A stretch of 64,000 bases of DNA from assembly GCA_008711295.1 (NCBI GenBank), contig VUYV01000003.1:4468029-4532028 (forward strand), read 5' to 3'. The notes below the pieces were generated by a model, which was given only the letters and a program-made list of their open reading frames with translations, made no database searches and had not been told where the DNA came from. The stretch's first letter is position 1; each line of letters opens with the position of its first letter. This document shows, piece by piece, positions 52,901 to 63,713 of the stretch. The stretch comes from Anarhynchus alexandrinus (Eukaryota > Chordata > Aves > Charadriiformes > Charadriidae). A program made the position numbers and the translations under genes.

Positions 52901-55900
52901 CTAAGGTGAATGTTTTGGGATACATTTTATGTCTACTTTATCCTGGAAGCAATACAAAGAACAGAACCCCCTGACTTCGCTGGCCAATTCTAAGCAATTT
53001 CAGCTTTCAAAATCAGATAGTCAGACACAATATTAAATAAAATTGAATGACGTCTTAATGCAGGGATAGGTTTTTGAAAATCCACAAGCAGAAGGAGTGC
53101 CTATACTTGTTAAAGCAGTTAATTTATACTTAGTAAGGCTGATGAACACTGCAATTTTGGTTTTGTGCTACTTTCTCTAGCTCAGTTGTATCCCTTTATT
53201 GTGGTGTCATACAGCTGATAAAAAACATAGGAATAAAAGTGTCATCATTCAGACATGCTGCAATAAATTGAAATAAATATCTTACTATGCATTTTAGTAT
53301 TCTCTGTCTGAGCTTTACTGTGAAAACTGTAAATAAGGGTTGAGACCTCTGCTCTCAGAAGAAGATTTTAAAATGAATGCAGATACAGCTGTCATTCCAA
53401 AGATGAAAGCTGTCATCAAAGATCTACAGAAAAACATTTCTTCTCTAACCTTAGTGAAGTGTTCCAAGATTTGCTGTTTTACTTAGAAACTTCCCAAGGA
53501 AACTAAAGTGAGTTAGAAACATAGTTCAGTTAACAGTAACACAAAAGCAAAGGGGAAAAGGCCAGCAACCACAACAGGAAAAAGTTGAACAGGCTACCCA
53601 AAAGGCAGCACATACATGCCTTAGTACAAATAAGAAGTACAGAAAAGTCCATAAAGGGGGTTATTAGTTTTGTGCAATCAGGAAGACTTGTGGGGAGTGA
53701 GCAGTGGCAAGGCAGTACAGGAAGGCCACTGGCAATTTGATCTTTTCATATCATCAGGAAACCATAGGTGAGTCATGTGAGGATTATCAGTGTTTCTTGA
53801 TAGAGTATACTACAAGCCAGCTAGGGAGTGACAAAGGAACCATTTTTGGTTTTGGGAACACTCACTGAAAAAAACCTTATTATTCATTGATACATTTGAG
53901 ACTTTCTCTCATCCTACAGAACTAGTTTTCTTCTGTTCCATTATGTTATAGTTTGGCAAACATAAAAAAAAAAGGAAGCAAAAATTAAAAAAAAATAAAC
54001 ACATACACATATAGTTTGTAATTAAATATTGAATGAAAAATATTGAAATTGAATTTCTTCATATAATTTTACTTAGGTAGCTTCTGATATGAAACTGATA
54101 TGCAGCAGCAAAATTAATACTTTATGGCCATATACACTCCATATTCTATTTATATGAATTTATTTTTGCTCAGTTAAATTTTAGTGTTTCAGTCAAATGA
54201 TTTATCTTGCGTTTGCTCTGACATTTTCATTACCTTTCTCTAATACCTAAATCTGTGTACTTTGCTACGTTAGTATATAATCTCTCTGTAATCGCCTAAT
54301 GGTTAAAANTAGTACTATGTGAGACTATGGTAAAACACCACTTTTTTTCTTAATTAATATTTATATGTTATAATTAGTTTTACGGTGTGTCAACTATTCT
54401 CTGCAGTTTTTTCTTGAGTATTCAAAACTACATCCCCAAGTTATGCCTTGTGGACATTACTTTGACTCCCACTGCAATACCCAACTCATTAATTTAGTCT
54501 ACAAAGTGGTAAGAGCTCATATCTTGAATTGCTAATAAGGTAGTGGAAAGAGAGAGTGAAAATAACCAGAAACCTATCATCTGAAAGATTATTTTATGTC
54601 TAACATATCCATTTATAGAAATCTCAACCATGGTATGAGACACTTCGTTTTATTATTTTTGTCACTAAAGATATTTAATTCATTGACTAAGTATGGGATG
54701 CAGTGCAGCTTTAGACACTGTATCAGAACACAAACTACACCAAACTAGAATTATTCTTGTAAAACTCTGCTATTTTTTTTCTCTCACTTCTCTTCTTCCT
54801 CAAGGAGAGTAATTTACTGTTTGCATTTACTCTGGTGAGTGATGTTCTTCCATTTATCTGTCAGGAATAAAAATGGGAGGATCAAGGAAAGGAAAAGCTT
54901 TTCCACATACTAAGGAGAGTGGAAATCAGATGGAAGATTAAAATCTACATACTTGTGTCTGGAAATACTTCAGTCATAAAAATGAAAAAGCAATCTTATT
55001 CATGTTTACCCTTCTGCCCATTTACTCTTGAATAAACACATAATGTAAAGGTAAATATTTTTATAGAGTAATACAGGCTCACAGAAGACATGGGCTGCCA
55101 TAACTCAGATGAACTGATCTTCAGTCAGACTCAGGCTCCTAAGTCCATAAAACACTTTTTCCATTTATCATTAGTCGACACCATCTACTTTCTTCTGAAA
55201 ACACTTGGAAATATTAGTTGAAACAGACATCCAATATCTGAGGTATTTGATGGCCTTTCTGTGCAGAACCTTGACAACATTTTAAATTTTATCATGTTTC
55301 CTCAGAAGAACAGCCACTGCTACCTATATGTTTTTCAGGAGAACTATAAAAAAATAAAAATTTCCTGAAGAGTCCATGCTCTGTAAACTAAACAACAGAG
55401 GAATTATTTGTTCTTCTGGGGTTTTCTTAGAAAGTATGACAAAATAAAAGATGTAGAATTTTCTACAATTCTGAGTTCCTTATGGGAGAAGTTTAATCTA
55501 TTATGAAACATTTTATTTAAACACGTAGGTGTAGTATGCTGAGCCCTGTGAAAACATAACAGATTTTTAATATTTTTCCTGGTAATTTATGAATCTGATA
55601 TGAATATGATTGTTTCATGAATCTAATACACATCTGGTTTTTATTAATGGAACAGAATAAGAATAATTTAACTTAATCAGTATCAATTCCAAATTGAACT
55701 TGATTAAAATCGGGAATCATTATAATGTCTCTTTGGTTTTTGAGACTAAATATAGAGATCTTTTAAAAAGCCAATAGTTATTTTTACTTTCTCATATCTA
55801 GTAAAATGAGTCAGCTTTATAAATGTTTTAGTTTTCATTTCCAGTGAAACATACATTTATATCTAACAAAGCTATTGGCAGAGACAAAGTGGAGACAAAA

Positions 55901-58381
55901 ATGAAACAAAACAACAACAACAAAAAAAAACCCCATGAGAGTTAAACTAAAATTTTCTTTAAAGCAAAGGTCACATCTGATTTACACTAACAGAAAAAAG
56001 CAGAGATATTTCTGGGATGCTACATCAGATCCTTATCTGACTGAAATATGATGTTGGACTGCCAGATAAGTCATGTAAAAATGTTCTAGAAAGTTGATTC
56101 CATCATTCTAAGTATTAACTTAACATAATGTTTAAGAAACAAAAAAAAAAAAAAGAAGAGCATAAATATGTATGTTTGATGCTTATATGCTGCCTTAAAT
56201 GCCTGTTGAAATTAGCTTTCCAATAAAACTTTGAACATGACGCCTCTTTGAATAGTCTTCCAGAGAGGAGTAATACAGCATTCCTCATCTACACAGCACT
56301 GGAATTACCATAATCCTCTATATACAAATGGAAACAACAAAAATAATACATCAAAAAGTTGTGGAAATATAAAGAACATAAAATGTCAAATTAACAATAA
56401 ATTCTGTCCAGAATAGGGCCTGTGTGGAAATGCACAAACTGTAAGTACTCAATTGTTCATGCTTTTTCTATTTTGTGTTTATGAAATCACATGCTAATAA
56501 AAGTCTTAGCTAACCACATATAAGTTAACTACAATACTAAATTGAACGAAACTATGTACTCCATTTGTACCATGAAAAGCATGTTAAAATCAAAATCATT
56601 TTAAGCTGATTGTGTTCTTTTGAGCCTGAAAGCGATCATCAGTAACTGTTGGATTCAGTTGTTACACAGATGGAAAAATGGGTGGTGAGGTTACTCTAAA
56701 TCCTTTAGCTATGAAGTATGTCCAAACTATCTTGCAATTATTACAACTTCAGTATATGCAAAAGGCTTCAAATGTATTTAAAATGCTTAACCTGTAACAA
56801 GTTTGATGTTACATAGTTTAATATTTCCATATGTATTTTCAGAATGTTTTTATATTTTAGTTTGAGGGTACAAAGTCTTGATAGCTGTACCATCAGAAGT
56901 TAAGAAGCATTATAAAAAGCTTTGGTAAACTTAAGCTGTTAAAAAAAAATAAAAATTAAATGCCATTTACTTTACTTTGGGAAAATTTTTATTAGGTTCT
57001 GTAGCACTATAACTGGAAAAGTACAAATCTGCTTGATTCCCTTCAAGTAATTTCTTTTCCACGTTTTTCATGATTAAATATTTAAGCAGATACTACAATT
57101 CAAGCATTTTTGTATATCTAGAATTGCTACATGTTTTATTTTCCAGTGGGGGAGTATGTAGGATTTAAGCAATAGGTAAGGGAAAAGAAAAACATTGCTT
57201 TAATGCTCTTAGGAGTCCACCTACCACCCCCTCCCATAGTACTGGAAAGTATTCCAGGTTTGCTGCAGTTATATTTGACCATGTAACTGTTTTCCTAACA
57301 AACAAATGCTGTAACATTTAATATACTGCTTTAATAACAGTGAATAAATCAGTACATAAGCCTTTTGTTCATGTGTGCCCCATAATCTAGATTTACTGTA
57401 AATTAAACCAGATGGTGATTGCTTAACTCTTTAGTTTGAAGCTTTTACAGTGCAAGGCAACTATTAAATGCAGCTTACTCTGGGGGAATCGAGGTGGATT
57501 GTCGTTGACATCAGTCAAAGTGATGTTCACGGTGGTGGTCCCTGATAATCCACCCATCTGGCCTCCCATGTCCTTTGCCTGGATAACTACTTGGTACTGC
57601 TCCCTGTTCTCTCTGTTCATGTTTGGCAAAGCAGTCCTGATGATGCCTTAAATAAATAAAGAAAAAAAAAAATTGTTAATAATCTCTATTTTCGATGTGC
57701 AGCAATCTGTTGCATCTTTTTTTGTATAAGTCCATGAAATATATTTCTAAAGTATTAATTTCATGTTTTAAAGTACAAATTTCTGTTCGTAAGCTTTACA
57801 AATAATCTTGAATACAGGCTGTTTGTTGAATAAACCTTAGTTCTACATCACAGCTTCCTTTCCAGTTTACATTTCATAATAAAAATGATTCAAGATGTTT
57901 ATACACAAGGTTTACAAGTAGAAAGAACACCTTTTATTAGTCCAAGTAGAACCATTAGGAAAAAACGAACAACATTTTCTGGGACACAAACCTTTATTCT
58001 TGCCTTTATCAGAAATGTTGTTACTTAGATCCTTAAGCTATGAAGAGCACCACTGCAAAATTACTTATGCTTCATAGTCTCAGCTGTAAGAATACTAAGT
58101 TTTTATATTCATTATAAGAGTTATAAATTATGAGGAAAAAAGCAAGTAATATTATTTCACTTCGGTTAGTTTTTAAAAATTTTTTAGGTGATCTAAGATA
58201 TTTAAAATGAAAGAAAAATCTACAGTTTATGCTAAATGGAAATAATGACAATGTTCCTGACCTGTTTCTGGTTCCACAGAGAAATATGGCTGTCCCTGAA
58301 GTATGCTGTAAATTATTCTGGCACTGTTTCCGTATGAAGGGTCATCGGCATCAGTAGCTGTAACTTGCACCACAGAAGTAC
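31414..58381 (-). CDS. CDH10: Cadherin-10 (type II classical cadherin), 3' nine coding exons; 5' end outside window
   Basis: Calcium-dependent homophilic adhesion protein of the plasma membrane, mainly neural in vertebrates; it links to the actin cytoskeleton through p120-, beta- and alpha-catenin. Seen here: nine exons with GT-AG introns join in one frame to 613 residues. Local numbering gives DAD at 10-12, DVNDNPP at 85-91, DAD at 119-121, VEDVDEPP at 199-206, DVNDNAP at 305-311 and AVDKDD at 336-341, all cadherin-repeat calcium motifs. A 23-residue membrane span is at 436-458, the acidic p120-binding core at 483-495, and the beta-catenin-binding C-terminus includes REWGPRF at 590-596. NxS/T sequons start at 80, 262, 280 and 358. 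The cytoplasmic wording ([25 protein letters not shown]) fits CDH10 better than CDH6, 9, 12 or 18, as I recall those families. Length matches a roughly 788-residue protein lacking about 175 N-terminal residues. No frameshift or stop interrupts it. Gene identity is recognition, not a database search. Confidence 0.95.
31908..32786 (-). other. CDH10: CDH10 intron between the last two coding exons (879 bp)
   Basis: AT-rich. The first 182 bases after the donor remain open in the cadherin frame down to a stop at about 32604, so retention would yield a short alternative tail. Otherwise nothing recognised. Confidence 0.85.
32787..33038 (-). CDS. CDH10: CDH10 coding exon, EC5 second half and most of membrane span (252 nt)
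   Basis: Acceptor AG at 33040-33039 (tcaatctag); donor GTAAGA at 32786. Encodes local residues 367-449: [37 protein letters not shown], the membrane-proximal cysteine cluster [14 protein letters not shown], then the start of the hydrophobic span [14 protein letters not shown]. Three cysteines at 411, 413 and 422 are the conserved EC5 set. The last G joins TT of the terminal exon to make Val450. The frame stays open across the donor for 61 more codons. Confidence 0.97.
33039..34988 (-). other. CDH10: CDH10 intron (1950 bp) with an ancient LINE fragment
   Basis: Separates the two EC5 exons. It contains a probable ancient CR1/L3-like fragment around 34215-34450; the remainder shows nothing recognisable. 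Confidence 0.85.
34215..34450 (-). mobile_element. Probable ancient CR1/L3-like LINE fragment
   Basis: The plus strand reads GCAGACTATTACTTCCTGCAA...CTTTATGCAATATATTTGAAAGCTG...ACCATGTCCCCCCTT. This order matches the complement of the 3' region of old amniote LINEs (the phrase ending in ATCATGTCCCCCCTCAG). Strongly decayed; edges approximate. Confidence 0.55.
34989..35097 (-). CDS. CDH10: CDH10 coding exon, EC5 first half (109 nt)
   Basis: Acceptor AG at 35099-35098 (ttcctgcag); donor GTAAAA at 34988. Encodes local residues 330-365: [19 protein letters not shown] followed by [21 protein letters not shown] is the EC5 calcium-binding motif and N358-F-T is a sequon. The last base G joins AT of the next exon to make Asp366. 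Confidence 0.96.
35596..36656 (-). mobile_element. CR1 LINE, 5'-truncated, about 1.06 kb, same strand as CDH10
   Basis: Reading on the minus strand, the 5' end codes for reverse transcriptase: a [24 protein letters not shown] segment near 36640, a [24 protein letters not shown] block, and the [20 protein letters not shown] region at about 36395. ORF2 then continues with [17 protein letters not shown] to [13 protein letters not shown], followed by the 3' UTR ending near 35596. Frame breaks separate the coding pieces, so it is inactive. The tail is degenerate. It lies in sense orientation within an intron. Confidence 0.93.
38147..38164. repeat. Poly-T tract
   Basis: A GGG followed by a run of about 14 T residues on the plus strand. 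Confidence 0.8.
41475..41637. repeat. Compound (CT)n, (TA)n and (TG)n microsatellite with inverted symmetry
   Basis: Starts with CTCTCC units, then about 130 bp of TATA, TGTG and ACAC units. It includes a near-palindrome around 41524-41552 (ATAAGTGTAT against ACACACTTAT). Cruciform or slippage-prone DNA in the intron. Confidence 0.85.
43622..43743 (-). CDS. CDH10: CDH10 coding exon, EC4-EC5 linker (122 nt)
   Basis: Acceptor AG at 43745-43744 (ttctcctgtcag); donor GTATGC at 43621. Encodes local residues 290-329: [14 protein letters not shown], the calcium linker [15 protein letters not shown] and [11 protein letters not shown]. It ends in phase 0. No ATG-initiated frame of useful length covers it, so an ORF scan would miss it; it was placed from the conserved DVNDNAPQF motif and its splice sites. 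Confidence 0.95.
43744..45804 (-). other. CDH10: CDH10 intron (2061 bp)
   Basis: No repeat of known family recognised. Contains a perfect 12-bp inverted repeat at 44719-44753. Confidence 0.85.
44719..44753. other. Perfect 12-bp inverted repeat (hairpin) in CDH10 intron
   Basis: ACCTCTTTGGAG at 44719-44730 pairs with CTCCAAAGAGGT at 44742-44753 around an 11-base loop that itself holds the palindrome GCTAGC. Pairing stops outside the 12 bp. Function unknown. Confidence 0.7.
45805..45941 (-). CDS. CDH10: CDH10 coding exon, EC4 (137 nt)
   Basis: Acceptor AG at 45943-45942 after a pyrimidine-rich stretch; donor GTAAGC at 45804. Encodes local residues 244-288: [37 protein letters not shown] and LSVIAAEI. 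It includes the cadherin LDRE signature and the sequons N262-G-S and N280-L-S. The final A joins AC of the next exon to make Asn289. Confidence 0.96.
45942..49214 (-). other. CDH10: CDH10 intron (3273 bp)
   Basis: AT-rich with an (ACAA)n repeat at 46926-46950. No gene or recognisable transposon. Confidence 0.85.
46926..46950. repeat. (ACAA)n simple repeat
   Basis: About six AAAC units, followed by a further C/A-rich stretch. Confidence 0.85.
49215..49468 (-). CDS. CDH10: CDH10 coding exon, EC3-EC4 (254 nt)
   Basis: Acceptor AG at 49470-49469 (tttttag); donor GTAATA at 49214. Encodes local residues 159-242, from [18 protein letters not shown] through [15 protein letters not shown] to the EC3-EC4 calcium linker [19 protein letters not shown] and the EC4 motif [11 protein letters not shown]. 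The last two bases AG join G of the next exon to make Arg243. Reading through the donor meets a stop at once. Confidence 0.96.
49469..52317 (-). other. CDH10: CDH10 intron (2849 bp)
   Basis: AT-rich, no recognisable repeat or gene inside. Confidence 0.85.
52318..52505 (-). CDS. CDH10: CDH10 coding exon, EC3 (188 nt)
   Basis: Acceptor AG at 52507-52506 (tttgacag); donor at 52317 reads AAG|GTGTCT, a weak GTGTC form. Encodes local residues 97-158: [17 protein letters not shown], the EC3 calcium motif [13 protein letters not shown], and [20 protein letters not shown]. It ends in phase 0 at VRK, so KPLDYE is completed by the next exon. The 188-nt length is typical of this exon in type II cadherins. 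Confidence 0.96.
52506..57478 (-). other. CDH10: CDH10 intron (4973 bp)
   Basis: Contains a probable old CR1 tail at 52728-52930, A-rich runs and one undetermined base at 54309. No other gene recognised. Confidence 0.85.
52728..52930 (-). mobile_element. Probable old CR1 3' end
   Basis: The plus strand shows AATCATAGAAAAATAGGTTTGAAAAGGACCTT, a decayed form of the CR1 3' end complement (AATCATAGAAT...GGTTGGAAAGGACCTT), followed by poorly matching sequence. More diverged than the other CR1 copies here; right edge uncertain. Confidence 0.55.
57479..57646 (-). CDS. CDH10: CDH10 coding exon, EC2 end and EC2-EC3 linker (168 nt)
   Basis: Acceptor AG at 57648-57647 after a T-rich tract; donor GTAAGC at 57478. 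Encodes local residues 41-95: [17 protein letters not shown], then [19 protein letters not shown] and the calcium linker [11 protein letters not shown]. It carries the sequon N80-I-T. The last base A joins GT of the next exon to make Ser96. Reading through the donor gives a short non-homologous tail, which supports the boundary. Confidence 0.96.
57647..58261 (-). other. CDH10: CDH10 intron (615 bp), with possible ancient repeat
   Basis: The shortest intron in the window. At 57931-58080 the plus strand reads CCTTTTATTAGTCCAAGTAG...AAAAAACGAAC...CTGGGACACAAACCTTTATTCTTGCC. This resembles a very old amniote interspersed repeat whose theme is TTATTAGACCAAC...CAAGCTTTCGGG. The resemblance is from memory and weak. 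Confidence 0.5.
58262..58381 (-). CDS. CDH10: CDH10 coding exon, EC2 part (120 nt)
   Basis: First visible exon of the gene. The acceptor is the AG at 58383-58382 (gcatttcag) and the donor is GTCAGG at 58261. It begins with two bases of a split codon and ends with one base, which makes Gly with the next exon. It encodes local residues 1-39, with the EC2 motif [13 protein letters not shown] and [13 protein letters not shown]. The length of 120 nt equals the usual type II cadherin exon. The donor is non-consensus at +3 (C), so it may be a weaker site. Confidence 0.95.
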
Positions 58382-61300
58382 CTGAAATGCCCAAAATCAA
58401 CTTAGTTTCACATGGTACTCAGTGGAGGCCCCAGAACATCAATTTCCATTCAGGGAGACCCCAAATAAAATTTCATCTAATGTTGATTGTACTTTTCAAA
58501 TATATTTATGATCTTATAGTCAACTCCAGGTACATTCTTTCCTATTTCAGTATCTCATTCTACATAAATTGAATGTAGATTTCCCTAATGCCACAAGCGT
58601 GATTAAGATCTAATTAGCTAGTAAACAATAGCTATAGTTGAGCTGAATTCTTATCCTTACCCAGATACAATCATTTCATACTTATATACTCACTTCCTCT
58701 TTTCAGAAGGTTTAATTTTTTTATTACAATAAATATCTGCTTTCCATTACCTAGAACAGATTTTTTTTTTCTGCCCAGTGATGTCAACATCATATGAAAC
58801 TACACATGCAGTAACATGACAGAAAAAGATGATTCAATAGGTCTTTGGAACTTGGGAAAAACTAGTCATCAGTTTTCCCTATCTTCTAAGTGTTAATATA
58901 GATAGATACTACTAAAAGAAATGTTGCCATATAGATTTCAAAGTCTGCTGGTATTTAGACTCCAGAAAATTTTATAATCTTAAAGACCATGTCTAAATTT
59001 TAGTGAAATATACCAGTTCTTCAAAATATGAAATGCTTACCATTGCTTCTCCCATTTCTTGCTGAATCAAAATAGTTTCTACATCCTGTTCAACTCTTCC
59101 ACAAGAGGAACAAAGTATCAATGAGGCTCTCCCCTATTGTACCTCTATAAAGTGCAGATATGATTTTAAGTATATAGGAAAGAAGTGAAAAAAACCCAAG
59201 GAAAACAAAATAAATCATCATATGCACGTGGCTAGTTAGTCACTGGCTATTCTGAGGATCAGAATTTTCAAATCTATTTCTCCTTTCCTTCCACCAAATA
59301 CTGCCAAACATTGTGAAATAAAGCACCTGTAAAACCAAGACACTTGGCACAACTATTTATTCCCTCTCATAGTGTGACTACGCTACATATTTATTCTAAC
59401 ATACACAGAAAAGCAAATAGAAGTAAACGTTAAGTTTCCTCTGTTTGGGGTTTCACAAGATGATGCTTTTGACAAGTCAATTGTTCCATCGCATGAACAA
59501 TTTCACCAGTATCAATGGAATGAGCAAGTGCATAACTGTTGAATCAGAGATAAGTTATCAGAAATGTTCAGTTTTCAACTGGTTTAGAACAGAAACACTT
59601 GTTTCAGTGAGCTCCTAAGAGAACTTGCATCTCATAAAGAAGGCATAATAAGAAAATTCTCAGTTATATTATTGAAATAGAACAAATAACTTATTTAACA
59701 GAAAAAAGCCTCAAACACAAAATATAATTTAAAAAGATAAAAAACTGCTACACAAGTATAATGAAGAAAATAAGATAAAAATTATGAATACTTTCTACTG
59801 TGCTAATGATTGCTCTAGTGATCATCTAGACCAGAGCTGAAACTGAAAATCTTAACATCTTCAAAATATAAGAGTACAGGGGTGGTAGAGCTGACCTAAA
59901 AATTTCATCTGTTTGCAATTCACCAGTGTCTTATATCTCCAGCCACACTGAACTCAATTTGTAGATATAAGTCTATTTAACTATTCTGTTAAAAGATACA
60001 GAGGCCTTTTTGTTGAATATACTTAAGTTCTGAGGAGTATTGCCTTGATTCTGAAATGCGCTTTTTGGACCATCCTAGTATATAGCAAACTGCAGTGCTA
60101 GTATATATACTTACTCCTAAAGAAGATTTGCTCTGAATTAGCAAAGAGATGTTGTGTAACAGAAAGATAAGAACAAATCATGTTCAGTAACTTCAATGCA
60201 GCAAATAAAAAAAAAAAAAAGCAATAGAAAAAAAAATCAAACTACCAAGTACAACGATCAATATGGCATTATCCAAGTAAAGTTTACAAATCCTCCATTT
60301 TGTATTCATAAAAACAGAGTACAGTCATCATCAAGGCATCTACCACAACAGCACAATGTGTTAACCAGAAAAGTCTACATTGCAAACTCATGAAAGCTGA
60401 TATTTTGTCTCTATTACAAGTAACTGAATTATTTCTTGTTTCTAATTTCTACTTTTCCTTCATATATTCAAACTAGCAGTATTTATTAATAGGTCAATTG
60501 TATGAGATTGTTATTTCATTTTAGTTTAAAAAAACTAAAAAAAATATATTTGCAATGTAATAATATGTCTAATAGTTACTGCTGCCCCATTTATGAGTTT
60601 CATAATGCACACATAATATTAATGCTATTTTAATACACATACACATGAAACAGAGCAAATCATATCAGCTATCCTTCTCTCTAGCTGCAATGAGCATGGC
60701 TGCATATACACCCAAAAAAATCTATCAGACACTTCTTCACAAAACTGTAGATTTGATCCTGTTCCATTTAAAGTCTGTAGGAAGAGACTTGGGATCTTTA
60801 ATTTCATCACAATCATACAGTGTGATTTACTCAGTGGGTTGTGCTCAGGGTGATGCACAACCCGTTACCCAAAAGCAGTAAGGATGAACTATACTTTTTA
60901 ATGCTGCCTCAGCTCTTTGCCTTTTTCTGGCCAGCCACTGGTCAGGCACCCAGCAGGAAAGGTGCAAGGACACTGCTACACTTCTGTCTGCCATTCGGGA
61001 TGCAGAAGTCACCACTTTGATCTTGGCCCTTGCTCATTAGAGGAAAAGAGACATGCTCTCTAGGCTTCTGTTGAGGGATCAGTGATTCCTATGAAAAACC
61101 TGACAGAAACCATACAAAGAAGCAAATCAGTATATCAGTTATGCTGTGCACATCAGCTGTCAAACCATCAGCTTGTTTTGCTTTGCTTCAGTTCATTGAA
61201 GTCACTGAAGACGACTGATGGTCAATACTACAAATACATTGTTTGCTCTGCTCTGAAACCTGGACCAGAAATCCCAAGGCACTGAAGGTGATCAGTCGTG

Positions 61301-63713
61301 CCTGGGTTTAAAAACTACAGTGTGGGTGTGACTTAGTCAGCACTACTTGGTCTGGGCCTCGCTGCCTTTTACATATGCACAGAGTGCTTCTGATGAAGTT
61401 GGTAAGGGGCTTTGGCCTTCAGGATCTAAAGTCTAATCTGAACTCTAAGAGGGCATAAAAGGAGACAGTGGAGATAGTGAGGAATATCGCACCAGCTGTG
61501 TTATTAATAAGATATATGAATTCTGTGATTTCTCCTTGTATACTTGCAAATTTTATTATACAATAAACTAGAATTATACAGTGGTGAGCTAGGCCCAGAA
61601 ATAAACAGTCATTTGTCAGATTATTGTCGTTCTTAGAAGGCATATTTTAACATAATTGTAATTATTATGTTTGAATCTCCCTAGGGTCTGGTACTATAAT
61701 AATAATTAATATATTTGGCCCTTTTTAATGTGCTCCTTGCAAGCATCTTCAAACACCATACAAGTATTAATGACTTTGACCTCAAAATGCATTTATGATG
61801 TAAATGTATTAGATAAGAATCACTGAAGATAATTAGCTAGGAAAAAGAACCCACAGAATATCCATTGTAAGGCTGAACTTGAAACTTACATTTCCTTTTC
61901 TTTGCTCCCAACTGAGTTACGTGATATTTAACTACAGCAAGTACCCTCCCTAGTAAATTATCCATACAAATAACAAGTTGACTTAATAGAAATTTTTTGC
62001 TCTTTCTAGCAGAATAGAGAGGAAATAATGGTAAATGTTCTCTCCTGAAATAAACTATTTAATGCAGCAGAATAACAGAGGAGTGGAAATGGCTGTATGT
62101 TCAGAGAAGTTGATGTCAGAAAGGTCTTTGGCTACATGGTAGTCCTGTAACCTGGAAAACAATAAGCTGGAAACAAGCATGTCAGTGGATATTCTTTTAA
62201 GATGTATTTTTTAAGAAAAATAACGTTTAATCTTGGGGTTTTTTTGTTTTGTTTTTGATTTGTGTTTCTTTTTTGTCCCCTCTCCTTATGGCAGGATTTG
62301 TGTGCAAAGTGAAATTGAAGTTTGTACAAAAATCTGAAAATGTAATGTAATAATTTGGGTTTTCAAAATCTGTCATTTTTGATATTACGAAACTGTAAGT
62401 CAGAAGACGCAAGATGGTTCGGTGAGAGAACTATAAAAATCCAAGATTTAAAAAAAAAATCTTTAATAGGAAACAGGAAGGAAGTATTATAAGATAAATG
62501 CTATGGCAGAGAGGACTAAGCACTGGGAATTGGTGGAACAGCACTAATGAGGGAGTGTAGGAAAAGCATGGGGAGAAAGCAAAGCAATAGTAGCTCCAAA
62601 TATTGTCTGAAGAGAAAGACAAAAAGATAACCACAGGTGGACATGGCAGGTTAACTGTGGGACACCCAACCTGTAGTTCATATGTAAACCCAGAGGGAGA
62701 TTACATCTTATGAAGCATATATTGATATCCCTAATTCAGAAGCAGAAAAGACCAGCTAGGGAGCATGACAGCTAGTAGAAACAGCACTGAATATACAAGA
62801 TGGAATAAGGATAAGGAGTGATTAGAGAATATATAGGCTAAAACAGATGAATAGAGAAACATCAACAAATAAAAGAAAGGATGTGTGACAAAAAAACCCA
62901 AAAAAGGTCTAAATAGCAGAAAGTTCTGACAGCTTGCCTAAAAAATACCAATAGGCAAAATCCACAGGAAAAGCCGTATAGAGGAAAATAGACTCATCTG
63001 CAGCTCTGAAAAGAAACCTTTCAATGAGCAGAAAGAGATAGGTGAAGAATGATGGACAGAGAAGAAGATTGTTGTCAAAACTGTAAGAATATTCTGAGAC
63101 ATAAACTTCAAAAGTAAGGAAATGAAAAAAGTGAAAGTAGAGAAAATAACAAGTAACCAGTACAAAGACTTCAGGAGAACAAGATGTCTTCTAGGATATT
63201 GACCTAACTGCAAGATCCTGAAGTTGGCCCACTTACCTCTGCCTTTACTATGATTAATGAACAGCAGAAGAAAGATGAACAAGACAACAAAGAATTTATG
63301 GGCCATTGTCAAGACACTGTATTTGGTAATAGAAATAGCCACGTTCTCAGGTATCCATCTGGATAATACCATAGCCTGAGGAAGAAATCAAAACTGCTTT
63401 TTCTGGTCTGAAAGAGTCTGGTGTATGGCTACATCATGATCTGATACCTTAAGGATGGCAGAGAGGGAGTAGCTAAAGACTTAACAGTATTTTTCTTACC
63501 TGCTGGCCCCCTTTGTAGCACCTTACAGTTCAGGGCATTTTAGCATGGAGCAAACCTTGCACTCCAAGGGGTGCACAGATTTCAATTACTTCAAGCTGAT
63601 GCTTCTTGTTTGTTTTTGCTATTGTGCCCTTTTTTTGATCATTTTTGTGAAGAAAGCAGGGCATTAGGCAATAGCAGCTTTCATTTATGAATTAATAAAG
63701 AAATACTGATGAT
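58382..63713 (-). other. CDH10: CDH10 upstream intron (partial), no exon found
   Basis: I looked on the minus strand for the preceding roughly 295-nt exon (EC1-EC2 linker with DxNDNxP and LDRE motifs) and did not find it, so this intron exceeds 5.3 kb. AT-rich, with A runs and no recognised gene or young repeat. A 144-codon minus-strand frame at 62938-63372 is leucine/phenylalanine-rich because the plus strand is purine-rich. Confidence 0.7.

Noticed and set aside
62938..63372. 144-codon hydrophobic minus-strand frame
   Set aside because: Caused by purine-rich plus-strand sequence giving Phe/Leu codons; no conserved family features and no cadherin motifs.
58382..63713. Search for the preceding CDH10 exon (EC1-EC2 linker)
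   Set aside because: No DxNDN, LDRE or other EC1-EC2 signature was seen on the minus strand; the exon is probably beyond 64000.
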